This document shows, piece by piece, positions 6,701-8,171 of a DNA stretch of 8,171 nt. Both the position numbers and the translations under genes were made by a program. A model generated the notes under the pieces. The model saw only the letters and a list, made by a program, of their open reading frames with translations, was not told where the DNA came from and did not search any database. Origin of the DNA: Bacillota bacterium (lineage in GTDB: Bacteria; Bacillota; Clostridia; Acetivibrionales; DTU013). The number at the start of each line of letters is the position of its first letter. Positions within the stretch are counted from its first letter, which is position 1. The DNA lies in the NCBI GenBank assembly GCA_023409615.1, contig JAEYRF010000135.1, positions 1 through 8,171 of the forward strand, given 5' to 3'.

Positions 6701-8063
6701 TTTCCCCGCCTGACACCTTAACTGCACCGATCTCCGTAATTTTATCCTTTGCAGCATTTAATCCTGTGGTTTCAATATCGAATACGACATATTCACCCTC
6801 CAGCTGATATTCACTTTTTTGCTGATTATCCATATAAACGATTGGGGGTTCATTATCCAGCAGGTAGCATTCCACCCCATACAGTATCTTGATTTTGTTC
6901 TTCTTGCCGGCGCTGTAAGCTTCAGGGAAAGCTTGTACGACTCCATGATCAGTTATAGCTACTGCCTTGTGCCCCCATTTTGCTGCTCGTTCAACAAGCT
7001 TAGTAACAGGTGTCACTGCATCCATGGCACTCATCTGTGAATGGAGATGCAATTCAACTCTTTTAACTTCAGCCTGGTCCATCTTAATAGCCTTTTCCAG
7101 TTCAAGGATATCTGTGGCCATAATAGACATATCCTTTGTATATTTATCGAACTGTGCTTCACCCCGGACCTTGAAAAACAACCCATCCTTTATCTGCTCA
7201 GATCTGAGATCATAGTCTTCCTTTTGCACAAACAGCTTAACTGTTACTGAGCTTGTATAGTCTGACATGTCAAATGTACATATAAAGCGTTCACCGCGGA
7301 TCTCTTTAAAAGCAACATTGGCAACATCCCCGCTTATTGCAACCTTGCCCGAATCCTGAGTCACCTCGCTCATCTTCATTAACTTGTCATTAAAGTTCTT
7401 TCCCATGATGATCTCAATGACCTGCGTATCGCTCTCATCCATCGTCTTTTTTCTCTTATTCTTTTTCCCGTTTCCTGAGCCCTGTTCTTCTGCCAGAGCC
7501 ATATTATTGATCCTGGTCTCCTCATTTTCAATAAGTTCAGCATATTTTTCTCTGAATTCCTGATCCATCTCGCAATTATGAAAGGAAACTGTAATCTTTT
7601 CGCCAAATGCTTCCATAATAATTTTTTCAATCATCTTGTCACAATCCTGTGATTTTAGAATCCCGCTGCCAGCCGTTGCCAGGCTTATATCAAGACGATT
7701 TGAGTCTAATGCCCAGTCACATCCGTTCAGGATGCCCCGGCTTGATGCAATGTTTGTATTAACAACGGAAACAATGTCAGTCCAGTATGACGAAAGAATC
7801 TCCTTAAGTGACATATCAAGGCCGAACTTAATCATAATTTCAACATCTACAGAAAAAGCCTCTGCCAGTACTGACTCTGCCTGTTTGACAATGTCAACAG
7901 GAATAAGTCTGTCTGAAGTGGCTTTAATCATAAGTTTACCTGTCTTTTTACTTACTCCCAGGCTTGAGATGGCAACCTCTTTGAAAAAATCACGAATCGA
8001 ATTGTCGAGCTCGACCTCCGGAAATGTCTCGGTAAAGCTTTTGTCCATTGCAGGTTTTGACAT
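3750..8063 (-). CDS. polC: DNA polymerase III alpha subunit, PolC type
   Basis: PolC is the main replicative DNA polymerase of Bacillota, with its own proofreading exonuclease. The 1437 residues match the family length. In order: an N-terminal region (1-235) with a lysine-rich linker near 200-206; an OB fold (about 240-320); the first PHP segment (VELHLHSQMSAMDAV, H339 and H341, to about 400); an inserted DEDDh exonuclease (about 424-590) with FDIETTG (D429, E431), HNATFD (D514) and HHRAVHD (H567, D572); the second PHP part (VVATCDVHFID near 735-744); then the polymerase core. The core has GSRGSVGSS (884-892), a zinc-binding set C912, C915, C937, C940, the palm motif PDIDLNFSG (D966, D968), and KKIKYMFPKAHAAAYV further on. 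The C-terminus QMSLF is a beta-clamp binding motif. All catalytic residues are present and no frameshift is seen. The start is ATG at 8063, with GAGGGGT 8 bases upstream; M6 is a less likely alternative. Its transcript probably ends at the hairpin at 3640-3670. Confidence 0.98.
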   Translation of the reverse strand: MSKPAMDKSFTETFPEVELDNSIRDFFKEVAISSLGVSKKTGKLMIKATSDRLIPVDIVKQAESVLAEAFSVDVEIMIKFGLDMSLKEILSSYWTDIVSVVNTNIASSRGILNGCDWALDSNRLDISLATAGSGILKSQDCDKMIEKIIMEAFGEKITVSFHNCEMDQEFREKYAELIENEETRINNMALAEEQGSGNGKKNKRKKTMDESDTQVIEIIMGKNFNDKLMKMSEVTQDSGKVAISGDVANVAFKEIRGERFICTFDMSDYTSSVTVKLFVQKEDYDLRSEQIKDGLFFKVRGEAQFDKYTKDMSIMATDILELEKAIKMDQAEVKRVELHLHSQMSAMDAVTPVTKLVERAAKWGHKAVAITDHGVVQAFPEAYSAGKKNKIKILYGVECYLLDNEPPIVYMDNQQKSEYQLEGEYVVFDIETTGLNAAKDKITEIGAVKVSGGEIRDTFSTFVDPGIPIPEFITKLTGISDTMVTGAPDIEAALKSFLEFTGELPVVAHNATFDTGFIKVASKAYNKKFDNIIIDTLQMSRSLFPKLSKHKLDVVAKHLGIKLDNHHRAVHDATATAEILIKCLELLKERGVQTLSGIDRELSGHFDYKKAESYHAIILVKNSTGLKNLYKIISESHLNYFYKKPRVPKSLLLKYREGLILGSACEAGELFRAIVRGKSDYEIEKIAGFYDYLEIQPLGNNAFMIENNTVEGQDDLKQLNRRIVELGEKLKKPVVATCDVHFIDPQDEVFRRILMFGQGYTDADRQAPLYFRTTEDMLAEFTYLGDKKAYEIVVENTNLIADMIEEIIPIPLGTYPPNIEGAEQDIERMAYQRAHDVYGDPLPEIVSKRLERELTSIIKNGFAVMYLVAQKLVAKSNEDGYIVGSRGSVGSSFAATMTGITEVNPLPPHYSCKNCKYSEFITDGSVGSGFDLPRKDCPICGTQLKGDGHDIPFETFLGFDGDKAPDIDLNFSGEYQSQAHKYTEVLFGKGNVFRAGTIASVADKTAYGFVKKYLDEKEMVVANAEINRLVRGCTGIKRTTGQHPGGIIVIPGEYDVYDFTPIQRPADDTQSDIITTHFDFHSLHDTILKLDILGHDDPTMIKMLGDLTGIDIQDVPVNDEKVMGLFVSTEPLGISPEDIDSKVGTFAMPEFGTKFVRQMLLDTKPKSFSDLLQISGLSHGTNVWLNNAQELVKDEICTISEVIGTRDNIMVYLMYKGLKPISAFKIMEDVRKGRGLKPEYEEEMRAHSVPDWYIESCKKIKYMFPKAHAAAYVLTAMRIGWFKVYHPLAFYVTYFTVRADEFDATLMAHGKEKVRSRINELERQGNAITAKDKNVLTILEVTNEMYSRGIEFLPVDLYKSDATKFKIEGKGIRPPLNSLQGLGTTVANSIVEARAQGEFISVEDLRIRSKASKTIIEIMSQNSCLDGIPESSQMSLF

Positions 8064-8092
8064 TTGTACATACCCCTCTAAGTTTCTCTCTT

Positions 8093-8119
8093 TTAGAAAT
8101 CGTTAGCTGCGACTTCCAA
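8093..8119 (-). other. Possible weak hairpin in the polC leader
   Basis: In minus-strand RNA, 8119-8110 can pair with 8102-8093 as a 10-bp stem that includes two G-U wobbles, around a 7-base loop CAGCUAA. No U tract follows, so it is not a terminator. It ends about 30 bases before the polC ATG and just upstream of its Shine-Dalgarno. The rest of 8064-8171 is AT-rich, and I see no gene and no convincing promoter in it. The upstream gene is outside the window. Confidence 0.3.
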
Positions 8120-8171
8120 TAAACTTTTCTACTGTTTCATTATCTATCTTGATTTATCTTTATATATCCGG

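Noticed and set aside
7636..8106. Open frame on the plus strand of 156 codons opposite the 5' end of polC
   Set aside because: It is wholly antisense to the conserved PolC N-terminal coding region apart from a short overhang, with a low-complexity Ser/Ile/Leu translation and no family resemblance.

Overview
All genes in this window lie on the minus strand, in the order polC, rimP, nusA, rnpM (ylxR), an L7Ae-family gene (ylxQ), infB. This is the conserved Bacillota order linking PolC replicase to the nusA-infB operon. PolC-type DNA polymerase III, the moderately AT-rich coding DNA and the strong GGAGG-type ribosome binding sites point to a low-GC Gram-positive bacterium. The long disordered IF-2 N-terminus and the cysteine-bearing YlxR suggest class Clostridia. 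The genus cannot be read with confidence.

Reading in the direction of transcription, from high to low coordinates: a 108-base upstream region with a possible weak hairpin (8064-8171); full-length polC (3750-8063); a 155-base gap holding a near-consensus promoter and a perfect 10-bp hairpin (3595-3749); rimP (3133-3594); nusA with an added acidic tail (1824-3080); rnpM (1540-1812); ylxQ (1221-1547); and the 5' part of infB, which leaves the window inside a 36-bp tandem repeat (1-315). From nusA to infB the genes are almost contiguous, with an 11-base gap, an 8-base overlap and a 2-base gap. Translational coupling is therefore likely.

Functionally, PolC is the main replicative polymerase. The other genes form an expression module: RimP matures the 30S subunit, NusA controls pausing, termination and antitermination, YlxR/RnpM and YlxQ are small RNA-binding proteins, and IF-2 places initiator tRNA on the ribosome. 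The promoter and hairpin between polC and rimP suggest that the rimP-infB module has its own start and may be attenuated in its leader. NusA autoregulation at leader terminators is known for the equivalent Bacillus subtilis operon.

I found no mobile element, CRISPR array, RNA gene or unknown multigene system. The most unusual points are the two-block repeat in IF-2 with an amber codon 19-21 bases from the window edge (probably an edge error), the leader promoter and hairpin, the TTG starts paired with G-rich Shine-Dalgarno sequences, and the NusA acidic tail.
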